NCBI GenBank assembly: GCA_038025085.1
Contig: CM076152.1
Span: 37,327,501-37,391,500 of the forward strand
From: Tetragonia tetragonoides
Taxonomy: Eukaryota; Streptophyta; Magnoliopsida; Caryophyllales; Aizoaceae
Direction of reading: 5' to 3'
DNA length: 64,000 nucleotides
Shown here one piece after another: positions 1-10,979 of this stretch. Each line of letters starts with the position of its first letter. Position 1 is the first letter of the stretch. The notes under the pieces are model-generated. The model saw nothing but the letters and a program-made list of their open reading frames with translations. It was not told where the DNA came from and did not search any database. The translations under genes and the position numbers were made by a program.

Positions 1-11
1 ACGTTTTTTTT

Positions 12-206
12 AGCAAGGAGGTGTGGTTGAGTGGTAGGGACTCATCCATCTTTAACCAAGGTCGAGGGTTCGAATCTCGCATTGGGCATGGAGCAGCTTT
101 AAATTCCTTGACCAGCTGTCCATCCTTTGAGGTGCCTACAAGCCAGCGCGAGGGATAGTCACTGTGGTCGACGGTGGATACCCTTAGTCGTGAACCAAAA
201 AAAAAA
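12..206 (+). mobile_element. tRNA-derived SINE
   Basis: The head carries the two internal RNA polymerase III promoter boxes: an A-box TGGTTGAGTGG at 24-34 and a B-box GGTTCGAATC at 67-76. An unrelated body follows, ending in a 10-base A-run at 197-206. No tRNA cloverleaf or acceptor stem closes, so this is a retroposed SINE rather than a tRNA gene. The flank after the tail contains AACGTTT and the window begins ACGTTT, so a TSD is possible but is cut by the window edge. The family name is not assigned. Confidence 0.7.
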
Positions 207-1198
207 GCATATAACGTTTCAAATAAAAAGATCAAATTAACTAAACAAATAATATTACTTGGGGTGATTGTCAAATAAAAGTTAAAGAGATGTAAATGAG
301 AGTTTAGAGAGAATAGGAAATTTGATTATTCTACCTTTTATTTTTGACGGTTTAATACTATGATGAAGGACGTTTATTCAACTACAAAATTTATTTGAAT
401 ATGATATATAAGTCATCCCTCATTATTCTGCAACACATGTCAAATAAGGAAGTGAAAATAACTATATAAATCTACCATTCCTAAAGTAAATTCTCATGTC
501 TACTTCTCTATTTTCAACATTTAAACTCCGAACCCACATAACATAGATGGTGAATAGTTTATTGTGAAATGAACTATGCATTTAGCACTAATTTTATCGA
601 TTGATTATTTAACATTTTTGGTAATGAATCTAAACCTTCTTGGTTAAAACTTCAATACTATAATTTATAAAATCAAATGTTTATTTTAGAGAATAAATTG
701 GTAAATTATTAGTAATGAATCTAAGTGTTTTGATTAGTGAATCTGAATACTCTGAGTAATGAATATGAATGTTATAATTTTAGAGCACTTGATGTATGCT
801 TTCTAAAACACATATAAAAACAATTAAAAATTTAAAGACACAAAAAAAGTCCTACACACTCATATCCACCTAAATATTGGCATAAAAACAAAATCCACCC
901 ATTATTCTTTTTTGAGGTGAAAATCCACCCAATAATTGGCACCCAAAAGATCCACCCATTTATGATTTTTTGAAACTCCTTGTATTTTGTGATAATATAT
1001 ACACCCCACAAAGTTTATATTACAAAATCCACTTACACACCAATTTGCGATTCTTATACTTATTAATTTCTCATATAGCATACGACACCAATATTATTTT
1101 CAGTACATGAATCTCAAAGATATATCCACTTTCGTGTCATCGTGTGCTAGTGCTTTGCTGCGGAAGGCCACACAAGGTCTACCGTCACCCAACTGCCC

Positions 1199-1200
<2 letters not shown>
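207..1200. other. AT-rich intergenic DNA upstream of the cyclase gene
   Basis: No open frame of note. The stretch is AT-rich with short imperfect repeats of an 'atccacccat' type around 895-960. It presumably holds the promoter of the gene starting at 1549, but I cannot fix a TATA box with confidence. Confidence 0.5.

Positions 1201-1239
<39 letters not shown>
1201..1239. repeat. (CT)n microsatellite
   Basis: About 19 uninterrupted CT units lie roughly 310 bases before the cyclase start codon. Pyrimidine tracts of this kind are common in plant core promoters and 5' leaders, so it probably lies in or just upstream of the transcribed leader. It should be length-variable between individuals. Confidence 0.9.
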
Positions 1240-1244
<5 letters not shown>

Positions 1245-1548
1245 CTGATTTAACTTCCATCTTCCCTTCTCATGATGGAAACCTCCATCATCCTAAACCT
1301 CCATCATCCTCCAATTCCATATTGATGTACAACTGAAGAATTCAGGGTCTGCTCCTTAATATCTGGTAATTTCTTTCAAGATTGCATCTTTACCTTCAAG
1401 TTTGTTGGGTTATGGTTTCCGTGTACATGGGGAATTTAGGGATTTGTTTATAAGCTTGTTGATTGAATTCAATTTTCCCAAAATTTAGAGTTACCCAAGT
1501 TGTAAATTCAGCAAATAGTTGATACCCAGTTGGGAATTTTGGGGATTA

Positions 1549-3063
1549 ATGGGTACTTTGCTTAGGACTTATAACAAGTTTGAATTATGGAACCCTGTTA
1601 ATGGGTTTGCTGATAGAACAGCTCATTTTAGCTTTGCAAAGGGTCAGAAACATTATATTGGGTATGCTCCTAGAAATCCCCATAAGAAATGGTGCAAAGA
1701 TGGGGTTGTTAGAGCCAGTAGTAGTGCCCTTTTGGAGTTGGTCCCAGAGACTAAGAAGGAAAACCTTGAATTTGAGCTGCCCTTATATGACTCTTCAAAG
1801 GGCATGGTTGTTGATCTTGCTGTTGTTGGGGGTGGTCCAGCTGGGCTTGCTGTTGCACAGCAAGTTTCTCAGGCTGGTCTCTCTGTTTGCTCAATTGATC
1901 CCTCCCCTAAATTGATCTGGCCTAACAATTATGGTGTTTGGGTAGATGAATTTGAAGCCATGGATTTGCTTGACTGCCTTGACAGTACTTGGTCTGGGGC
2001 TGTTGTGTACATTGATGAAAAGTTGAAGAAGGATTTGAATAGGCCATATGGGAGGGTTAACAGAAAGCAATTGAAATCCAAAATGATGCAAAAATGCATA
2101 TCGAATGGGGTGAAATTTCATCAGGCGAAAGTCAATAAAGTCGTCCATGAGGAGTCAAAATCCTTAGTGATGTGCAATGATGGTGTCACTATTCAAGCTT
2201 CCGTGGTCTTGGATGCAACGGGTTTCTCTAGATGCCTTGTGCAGTATGATAAGCCATACAACCCTGGTTACCAAATCGCTTATGGCATTTTAGCTGAAGT
2301 CGAGGAGCACCCTTTTGATGTCGATAAGATGCTATTCATGGATTGGAGAGATTCCCATTTGGACGATAATCTGAAACTGAAAGAGAGAAATCGCAAGATC
2401 CCAACTTTTCTATATGCCATGCCTTTCTCATCTAACAGAATATTCCTCGAGGAAACTTCTCTGGTTGCTCGGCCTGGTGTAAAAATGGAGGACATTCAGG
2501 AAAGAATGGCAGCTCGATTGAAGCACCTTGGTATAAGAGTGATTAGCATTGAGGAGGATGAACGTTGTGTAATTCCTATGGGGGGTCCCCTTCCCGTACT
2601 CCCACAAAGAGTTGTGGGGATTGGTGGCACAGCGGGGATGGTTCATCCTTCTACAGGATATATGGTTGCGAGAACTTTGGCAGCAGCTCCGATTGTGGCC
2701 AATGCAATTGTTCAGTACCTTGGATCAGAAAACAGTCGCTCTGGAAGTGAGTTGTCTGCAGGAGTGTGGAAGGATTTATGGCCCATAGAGAGGAGGCGGC
2801 AAAGAGAATTCTTTTGCTTTGGTATGGATATTCTGCTTAAACTCGATTTGCAGGGTACAAGAAAGTTTTTTGATGCATTTTTTGATCTAGAACCTCGTTA
2901 TTGGCATGGGTTCTTGTCATCTCGGCTATTTCTTCCAGAGCTTCTAGTCTTCGGACTCTCTCTTTTTGGTCATGCCTCGAACTCTTCTAGGTTAGAAATA
3001 ATGGCAAAAGGCACTCTTCCTTTGATAAATATGATCAACAATTTAGTTAAGGATAGAGATTGA
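1549..3063 (+). CDS. LCYB: Lycopene beta-cyclase, chloroplast
   Basis: A 504-residue protein in one exon. It cyclises both ends of lycopene to beta-ionone rings, giving beta-carotene in plastids. Residues 1 to about 80 look like a transit peptide (Ser/Lys-rich, few acids). The FAD/NAD dinucleotide-binding loop GGGPAG is at 94-99, followed by the family block KLIWPNNYGVWVDEFEAMDL (121-140). The cyclase motif FLEETS is at 299-304. Length matches the plant family (about 500), and the single coding exon is typical of plant LCYB. The ATG at 1549 is chosen because MGTLLRTYNK aligns with the usual MDTLLKT-type N-terminus; the frame is open to 1519 but has no upstream ATG. The closest alternative, the chromoplast cyclase/capsanthin synthase group, is less likely given the N-terminus. 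Intact. Confidence 0.96.
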   Translation: MGTLLRTYNKFELWNPVNGFADRTAHFSFAKGQKHYIGYAPRNPHKKWCKDGVVRASSSALLELVPETKKENLEFELPLYDSSKGMVVDLAVVGGGPAGLAVAQQVSQAGLSVCSIDPSPKLIWPNNYGVWVDEFEAMDLLDCLDSTWSGAVVYIDEKLKKDLNRPYGRVNRKQLKSKMMQKCISNGVKFHQAKVNKVVHEESKSLVMCNDGVTIQASVVLDATGFSRCLVQYDKPYNPGYQIAYGILAEVEEHPFDVDKMLFMDWRDSHLDDNLKLKERNRKIPTFLYAMPFSSNRIFLEETSLVARPGVKMEDIQERMAARLKHLGIRVISIEEDERCVIPMGGPLPVLPQRVVGIGGTAGMVHPSTGYMVARTLAAAPIVANAIVQYLGSENSRSGSELSAGVWKDLWPIERRRQREFFCFGMDILLKLDLQGTRKFFDAFFDLEPRYWHGFLSSRLFLPELLVFGLSLFGHASNSSRLEIMAKGTLPLINMINNLVKDRD

Positions 3064-5009
3064 GATTTTGTTGCTTTGTTGATATCATATGTGATCATGC
3101 ATCCTGATAAGTTACTTCAGCTTGTAGATGTATACATTTTATATTAGCTTCAATACAATCTCCTGGCTGTATAGGCCCTCTTGATACATGTTTTCCATAT
3201 GTACATTACTATTTCACTCCTTGCATTGTTTTGTTACTTTTATCTATTAGTACAGTCAGTCTTGCACCTTGATATTAGTTAAAACAAGTGTTTTCTCAGA
3301 ATATTGATTGTAATTTTTAGTCGCTTAGTTGGCACCAATGTAGTTTTCTTGTGTATGCTCGTATTGCAAGTTGCCTGTCACATTGTGAGACTGTCAAATC
3401 AATTGTGGAATTGTCTCCCCTCCCATATGAAAATTTTGTTGATCGTGAATTTTCTAACAATCAGTTATGTGAACATAAACTGTTGTACAGCAAAGAGTAG
3501 CATATGGTCCAGAGTGTGAAATGTGTGTGCTCCCATTTTCTATATTCCTAGGAGGAGTAAAATCTGTGTAGTATGGATATGGAGGAAACCACAGTTACAA
3601 ATTTAGCTGATTTGACTTGGAAATTGGTGTTACGAAATATTAATTTATGCTTTATTATGCTGATGCTATAGTAGGTCCTCTTTACTTTTCTTTTTTTTCC
3701 CTTTGCAGCCTTGTTTCGTCATGTCTGCGAACTCCAATCACCATTTGTTATCAGGAAGAACCTAAATTGCCAAAAACATCCGTGTTGCTGGAAAACCTTC
3801 TGTGTTGTTGCCTTAGTAGATTCTCGAACTTTCCTCCCCATGTAGCATTCTTATACTCTTTCTTGTTTGCAAACTAAAATCACCATTGGTAGCTGGGGCC
3901 TAACTCTAGACATTTTTGCTGTTTCTTCTCCTGGTTCCACAATTTCCCGATCAGGCATCAGACATGTTCTTGCAGATTTTCGCATATTCCCTCATTATGA
4001 AGGCAACACTAGTTGAATTTAGACTATCTAGTTGGACCTTTTAAGTTCATACTGCTTGGGTTTCTTTCTAGCTGCCTAGGAGGGCGATTCCTAGGAACTG
4101 AAAGCTGTTGGAGGGTCGCATCAACTCGTCGACGACCTCCTCCTTCGAAGATGGGATTACGCGCCCTTCCAGCATACCAATCTTTTGTTCTACCTCTCTC
4201 AGTTATGACCAATCCATAGCTCCAGTGCTGGTACCCCTTGTTAGCTCTTCCAGTCTTTCTTAATCTTACTTCTTATCTGTTTACTCTAAGCAATGTCTTA
4301 TAAAGGTTCTGTGCTTCTTTATCCTTTTCACGCTTACTCTTATTCGTATGTCAAAAGCCAAATTAATTGAGTCCATTATCTCCAGTCAATCAAGCACACA
4401 GACGCAATCTGTTGTTTTGTGTTACAGATTGCCTGCAAATACACAATTTAAACATGGTAGTTTCTACTTTCCAGTATGTTCTGTGCTGGTCTAAGGCATG
4501 ATTTTTTGTGCACAGTTCCTCTATGAACTGACTGTAAATTTTAACATTATCTGAGTTAAATTTTTGTGTTTTACTATTGATTGTGACTGTGTTAGCTGAG
4601 CTTAAGATTAATCTTCATTGGATTGAAGATATACTTTTCTAATGTATTTCATTATTTGGGCTGATAAACTGACTTGCTAGTCTGATAAGACTGTCAAGCT
4701 AACAGCCTATCACACAGCATCACCATATTTCAGTGTGTAACCATCTAGTATTAGTTTGGACAAACTGTAAAAGATCATCCTGTTTTACAGTATTAGTGCT
4801 CTGAGTCACCTTATCACTTCTTTTCTTTACTTCTTTTGGTGCTTAAGGAAGTTACCAGGTCCATACAGTATTACATGTTCACATTGTAGAATGAATTAAA
4901 AGATGCAGTTCTAACTTCTAAGCACCACAGCTCCAAAATCATCGACAATCCTCCTGCTTGGTTTTAGTCATTTTTTTGGGGCTTAAAGACTCTTTAGACG
5001 ACTAGTTAG
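3064..5009. other. 3' flank of LCYB, no gene seen
   Basis: AT-rich sequence following the cyclase stop. Only short frames occur, with no recognisable domain. The first few hundred bases presumably contain the 3' UTR and poly-A site. T-rich runs followed by CAG (for example near 3700) look like splice acceptors but lead into no supportable coding exon. Confidence 0.5.
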
Positions 5010-5720
5010 GGGTAAGACTGCGTATAGAGGTGGCAATCGGGCGGATCGGGTCGGGTTTGGGTCGGGTCTTTCGGTTTCGGGTGATTACAAGTTCGGGTAA
5101 TATCAGGTCAGAAGAGTAACCGGGTCGGGTTGGGTCGAGTCGGATTGATTTGGGTTTATGCTGATGTCGGGTTACGGGTCAACTCGGGTCGGGTTAGTTC
5201 GGGTTTCGGTTAAGTCGGACTCGGGTTAGTTCGGTTTTCGGGTCTTATCAGGTCAAATTTAATTCATGTTTCAGAGCATATAAATTTGAAAGTAATATGA
5301 AAAACTCAATTTTATATGAAAACTTTCAATAATATGGACTACATGTGTGTTAAGTTAGTGCTTTTGCAATCATTTTGAATATTATGTCATTATAAGTCGG
5401 TTATACTCGGGTTTCGGATAGAGTCGGTCCGGGTTCATTTCGGTTTCGGGTAACTTCGGGTCGAGTGTTATCGGTTTCGGGTCAATTCGGATAACGGGTG
5501 TTGTCGGGTGTCGGGTTGGACCAGGTCGGGTCGGGTCGGTTTCTGATAATGATAATTGATACATTTTCGGGTGTCGGGCGGGTCTGATATCGGGCGGATC
5601 GGGTCAGTTATCTCGGGTCGGGTCGGGTTTTGCCAGCTCTAACTACGTATATCTGGACTTCCCCAAGTCCCACCCTAGGCAAGATGCTTGTTATTTATTT
5701 ATTTATTTATTTATTTTTTT
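5010..5720 (+). mobile_element. SINE-like remnant split by a hAT-like MITE
   Basis: The two flanks of the MITE, 5010-5024 (GGGTAAGACTGCGTA) and 5642-5690 (continuing CGTATATCTGGACTTCCCCA), join into one sequence. It resembles the widespread plant SINE-like unit also seen at 49395-49480. A TTTA tetranucleotide run (about 5691-5716) and a T-run close it. The assignment rests on the shared core GACTGCGTATATCT followed by a CCCC-rich stretch. Confidence 0.45.
5025..5641. mobile_element. Non-autonomous hAT-like MITE rich in GGGTCGGGTT repeats
   Basis: Ends are inverted repeats TAGAGGTGGCAA (5025-5036) and TTGCCAGCTCTA (5630-5641), which differ at one base. The flanks ACTGCGTA (5017-5024) and ACTACGTA (5642-5649) form an 8-bp target duplication with one mismatch. 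An 8-bp TSD with a TAGxGxTGGCAA terminus fits the hAT superfamily. The inside is filled with degenerate GGGTCGGGTT-type repeats near both ends and an AT-rich centre (about 5260-5400). No transposase is present. Confidence 0.7.
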
Positions 5721-6049
5721 TTTTGTGCTGATAAGCAATTTTGTTATCTATACACAATGGTAATGTAACTCCAAATAAACCCTTGATAAAGATAACAAAA
5801 CCCATTTAGAATAGCACAAAAACGTGTATAAGCGATTTTACCGTAACTTTCGGTGTGACGATGGCATTTCTTAGAAAATAAGAAATGTTTTTTTTTTTTG
5901 GAAAATGGTAAGTTTATTTCCATTCACCAAAAGGATACCATGGCAGCACCCCTGGCAAAAAAAAAACCTCAAGAGGATACCAGTTTGGATATTCTTGAAC
6001 ACAAACAAACCGGTCTATACAATAGTTAACCTTCAAAACCAACTAACCC

Positions 6050-9000
6050 AATAGCTTATCCTGTATGTCATTCTCATCTAATTCAGCTTTACAATTCAAC
6101 ATTCTAATCCAAACACTCTCCTTTATGCTTCTAACAATCTGATCCACTGTCCTGCGATGTTCACGAAGATGCGATTATTTCTCTCTTGCCAGATTTCATA
6201 TAGAGTTGCTAATAAAGCACATCTTCTACTCTTCTTCTCCCATTGCTTTCCTCTATTATTCTTTTGGAACCATCTGCTCTCATGCTTTAGATTCCATTGT
6301 CTTACCGGATCCCCATCCACTTAAGGATATGCCCCTAAATTTCAGAGCTGGTATTCCACTTGAAAAACAGATGGTGACATGATTCTGAATCACATGCACA
6401 GAGAGCACATCTATTCACCAAAACCATTCCTCTTTTACATATGTTATCAACAGTAGCCAGTGGGTTATTCATAGCCATACATGCCAGAACTCTGTGTTTT
6501 GGAACTGAGGCAGAATCCCACACAGTTCTATGCCAATAACATGGTCCTTTCACTCCCCGCATATATTGATAGGCATTTGCTACATTGAAATTACCATTCT
6601 TTTGCCAGGAATCAATAAGTCCAGAGGCAAGAGAAGTAATTACCAGCTCGCTGTACTAAATCATCTTTTAAGTGAAGAAGCCTCTTCCAACCCCAAGAAT
6701 CCCCTTGTCTAGCTTTCACTTCCCGGATATTCTGAAGCTGCAAATAATATTTCCCAAGCCACTATACCCACACAGATTGCTGACATGAGTGGATTTTATA
6801 CAGCCATTTCAAAGCAAGAGCCTGATTCCACCCTAAAGCCTCCTTTATGCCAAAACCTCCTTCTTTCCTGTTAAGACACATCTTATCCCAGGACATAAAA
6901 ATCATTTTCTGTTTCTCAACAGTTCTCCCCCAGATAAAATCTCTACAGAGTTTCTCTATCTTCTTAAGCACTTCATGAGGTAAAATGAAAGCTGAACCCC
7001 AGAAATTTTGAATACCAAAAATCACTGAATTAACCAGCTGAAGTTTTCCTGCATATGATAATAATTGAGTATCCCAATGTTGCAATTTCCCTGTGATACT
7101 CTCAATCAGGCCCTAGCACATAGCACTTGTAATTCTGGCTGAATTTAGAGGCAAGCCCAAGTATCTAATAGGGAGGGATCCTTCCTTAAAACCAGTAATC
7201 TCCATTATTTTCCTCTTAAGTCTGGCATTAACTCCACCAAAAAAACATTTGTTTTCTCTGGGTTTGTAATCAATCCTGACATAGAAGCAAACATACCCAG
7301 AATCTGCACTACCTTTCTCACAGATTTGCTATCCCCTTTTGTGAAAATCAAAAGGTCATCTGCGAATGTTAGGTGATTAATACCCAGTTTTGCACATTTA
7401 GGATGAGTATTAATCATCTTTTTCTCCTCTGTCTGTCTAAGCATACGAGATAAGGCCTCCATACAGAGGACAAAGAGATAGGGAGACAAAGGATCTCCCT
7501 GTCTTAATCCTCTTTTCCCCTCAAAGAAACCCCTAGGACAACCATTCACACAAACTGAAAAGCTAGCTGAACTAATACAAGAGAGGATCCATCTGTAAAA
7601 CTGCTCAGGGAAGCCATACATCTTCAGAACATGCTCTAGAAAATCCCAACTCAGAGTATCATAGGCCTTTCGGATATCAATCTTCATAATAACTCTTGGA
7701 GATATAGTTTTCCTCCCATAGTGCTTAGCCAATTCATGGCTAGTAACACATTATCGAATAAAGATCTACCATTAACGAATGCAGCTTGTTCAAGTCCCAC
7801 CAAATGTCCCATGACATGTTGGATTCTATTTGCCATTGTTTTAGTTATGGTTTTGTATATAACAGAACAACATGCAATTGGACGATATTTAGCAACATTT
7901 GCAAGCACATCACATTTTGGAACAAGGATGAGGAAAGTAGCATTTACCTCCTTTAACAGTTTGCCTTACAAAAGAAATCACGTACTGCATCACATACCTC
8001 CCTGCCTACAATAGGCCAAGCTTGCTTATAGAACCCAGAAGAAAACGCATCAGGGCCTGGGCTCTTGTCTTGGTGAATGAAAAAAGAGCTTCTTGAACCT
8101 CCTTATCAGTTATAGCTTTCAGCAAATCACTTGTCATATTTTCAATAAGAGCCTGCCCTTCTCCAAAAACATGGTCTTCAACCACTCCAGTAGGAACATT
8201 AGTACCAATCAACCCTTTGAAGAAATTAACAAAGGAGTTAATAACTTCATTAGGTTCATTATGAAGCTGGCCATAATGATCTCGAATACTGCACACTCTA
8301 CTTCTCACTTTTTACTCAATGATTTTTGCTTGAAAATATTTAGAGTTTTCGTCAGAACTCTTAATATTTGTATTTTTGCCCTTTGAGCATGGGAACTAAG
8401 TTCAGCTCTCTTCAGTTTAATATACTCTTCACTCTGTCTCTTCTCCTCCTGTATCAATTGCTGATCAAAAGGATAGTTCTGCATTTTCATCTGAGTACTA
8501 AACCACTCATGTTGCTTTTTCTGTACTCTAAGAGCTAACCCAGAATAATTCTATTTATGTAGGATTTTCAACTGCTTTTTTAACATTTTTAAATGTGTAA
8601 CCAGTTGAAACATTTTACAGCCTCGAACTGGTTTATTCCATACTTCTACCACCAGAGGCATAAAAAGCTTCATCCTTGGCCAAACAGTTTAAGAACCTAA
8701 AAGGTTTAGGCTCTGGCAAGCTCATTTCCTCAACTTGCAATAATCCTTGCGAATGATCTGATATACCAGGTGCAAGAAACTCAACAGATCCAACAATCTG
8801 CTTATTAAACCAACATTTATTTCCCATGACACGATCAAGTTTGGACCAGACTCGATCATTACCTTCCTGCTTATTTGTCCACGTGAACAGACAACCATTA
8901 GCTGGAAGATCCACAAAACCTGCTCTGACATGGCTTCACGAAACTCCCTGATTGCAGGCAAATCAGGTTCAGCAGTACTCAATCTTTCAGTTATAGTATG

Positions 9001-9432
9001 CACCACATTAAAATCCCCCATCGAGATCCACGGCTCTTGACACTGATCAGCAAAACTAGCCATGTCCCCCCATAAATCCCTCCTACCAACCATATCATTG
9101 AGAGCATACACAAAAGTAACACAACAACTGAATTTTGTCTTTCTAGATGACACCCTACAATGTATCATTTGTGCTGAATTATGCAAGACTTGCAACTCCA
9201 CATTATTCTCATCCCAAAGAAGCCAAACTCTGCCATTATAATGACAGTTATAATTCCAAGCTACAGAAATTTTTTTGAAGTATTTTCTGCAAATACCCTT
9301 AGCTTTCTTCTCTTTTATTCTTGTTTCAAGAAGAGCTGCCACATCAACCTTATGATCCTTCAAGAAGCTCCTCACTTCCTGAATTTTCAGGGGTTCATTC
9401 ATACCTCTGACATTCCATGCTGTGATAATCAT
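6050..9432 (-). pseudogene. LINE ORF2 (endonuclease-reverse transcriptase), broken
   Basis: Starts at the ATG at 9432 with MIITAWNVRGM, the canonical beginning of the APE-like endonuclease, which is recognisable to about 8720 (including WISMGDFNVV). The frame then shifts. Reverse transcriptase remains at 7908-7205, with KIDIRKAYDTLSW, GLRQGDPLSPYLF and the catalytic FADD. A zf-RVT segment lies at 6562-6335, and the C-terminal YEIWQERNNRIF block near 6190. No RNase H domain is visible. Several frameshifts and stops separate these pieces. The left boundary is approximate. Confidence 0.88.
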
Positions 9433-9570
9433 GGAGGGGAGAAGCTAGCCCCATCTCCCCTATCTTCCATCTCCAGCTTATCATCCTCATCCATCGCCCC
9501 AAGCAAATTAAACCTTGATTCTCCTTTTTCCTCAGAGCCTCAAAGTTGTTTTTTTGTTACAGGGAATACC

Positions 9571-10866
9571 TCAGAAGAACTTTTTTCTCTCCTTGCTGCC
9601 ACCCTTCTTGCCCACAGGAGTGAAATCATCATCCTGATCAGTCATCAAAGCAACCTCAGGAACTGTATTGTCTGTCTCACCCTTCTCCTCTATATCTGTA
9701 CTCACTGGCTTATCACCTTGAATCACATCCTTATTCAGCACATCACCCTTTTCTGCCCCCTTAAGAGCTTTAGGCTTATTCACTCTACAACTGGGAGCCT
9801 CATGCCCAAGCTTCTTACATGTTTTGCAATAAAATGGAACCCACTCATAATCAACTTTCTGGGAGAAAGGGCCACAAAAAGGAGTTGCAAGCTGAACTTC
9901 AGTAGGTAATTCAACAGCTACATCCACTTCAACAAGAACTCTCGCAAATCCAATCTTGTCCTTATTTGTTGTGATTTTGTCAGCAAAAAGAGGTTTTCCA
10001 AGCTTGCTTGTGATTTTACTCAGAGCTCTAGAAGACCAAAAATGAGGATCAAGTTGAGGAAGAGTAACCCAAACAGGAACCCTACTCATGGTATCAATCT
10101 CAGTAAAGAAATTTGGAGACCAGTGCTTAAGGATAATGGAATACCTCCCCATAGCCCATGGCCCTCCATTAAGAATGGTATCCCTATCTTCTTCCTCATC
10201 AAATCTAAAATAAAACCATCCCCTTCTATAGTAAAGAACTTGAGGTCTTTGGACATGGTTCCAATTCTTCTCAATATAGGCCTGCATTGCTTCAAGTTTA
10301 GGTTGAATCCCAACAACACATCCTACCAAGGTATATTTTCAATAGTCCAATTCATCCACAATGTCATCAGTACAAATTTTTACAAGATCAGAATTCCCAT
10401 GATCAGGAATATATTCCAATTGCATACCCCTTGAGTTCATAGCAAAATCTTTCCTCTCTCCCTACTTATTTTCCCCAATTTTTGGTTCAGACACATTTTT
10501 ATTACCCTCTGACACATGAATACCAATATTATCAGATAAAGACTTCTCATCAAGTTTACTAGCATCAGGATCAACGAACCCTAAATCTTCAAGAGATTCT
10601 TGAAATTCAGAAGATAAAGTACCTGAGTTCTTTGCTTTTTGAGCTCCAGACTTCTCCTTAGCACTCATCAATCCATCAATGGCCGGATTAATGAAGTCCC
10701 CAATTCAAATTGTCGATGGCGATTTTTGAGCATCTCGCTGGGTTTCAGCTACAGTACCCAATTCTCCTCCATTTCTCCCAATTTCACCATCAAAAGATGT
10801 AGAATCCGAAGAAGTAGCAGATGTTATCTTCTTGTTCTTTGGAGGTCTCCCCCGAGGTCCAGGCAT
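9571..10866 (-). pseudogene. LINE ORF1 (nucleic-acid-binding protein), broken
   Basis: Starts at the ATG at 10866 with MPGPRGRPPKNKK, an AT-hook-like basic patch typical of plant LINE ORF1. An in-frame stop follows within about 60 codons. Further down, near 10340, a TGA sits just before VGCVVGIQPKLEAMQAYIE. The best-preserved segment (10329-9571) holds a DUF4283-type domain followed by a zinc knuckle CKTCKKLGHEAPSC (C-x2-C-x4-H-x4-C), then an acidic and Lys-rich tail. The known family role is RNA binding and RNP assembly. At least two nonsense changes make it inactive. Confidence 0.85.
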
Positions 10867-10979
10867 GGCGGATTGAGATTGAAAACCTTCGCAGAAACGT
10901 TTCTCACTCTCAGAGTTCTAACCGACTCTACCCGCTCTTTCTCTCTCCTTCTCCTAAGCTCTCAGAGTTATAAGAAATG

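Larger units (their letters stand above)
5888..10969 (-). mobile_element. Near full-length L1-type LINE with TSD, mutated
   Basis: A 5.1-kb non-LTR retrotransposon reading right to left. Its poly-A tail is the T-run at 5888-5899. It is flanked by the direct repeat ATAAGAAATG at 5878-5887 and 10970-10979, so both ends are preserved. It contains ORF1 and ORF2, both broken. The 5' leader (about 10867-10969) is purine-rich on the coding strand and contains the sequence aactctgagag twice. Confidence 0.93.

Noticed and set aside
24..76. Possible tRNA gene at the window start
   Set aside because: A and B boxes are present, but no acceptor stem or cloverleaf closes and a poly-A tail follows, so it is a SINE.
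4013..4219. Short frames on both strands near 4.1 kb
   Set aside because: No domain, no splice context leading to other exons, short length.
9181..9909. 242-residue plus-strand frame
   Set aside because: It lies opposite LINE ORF1/ORF2 coding sequence, which explains its openness.
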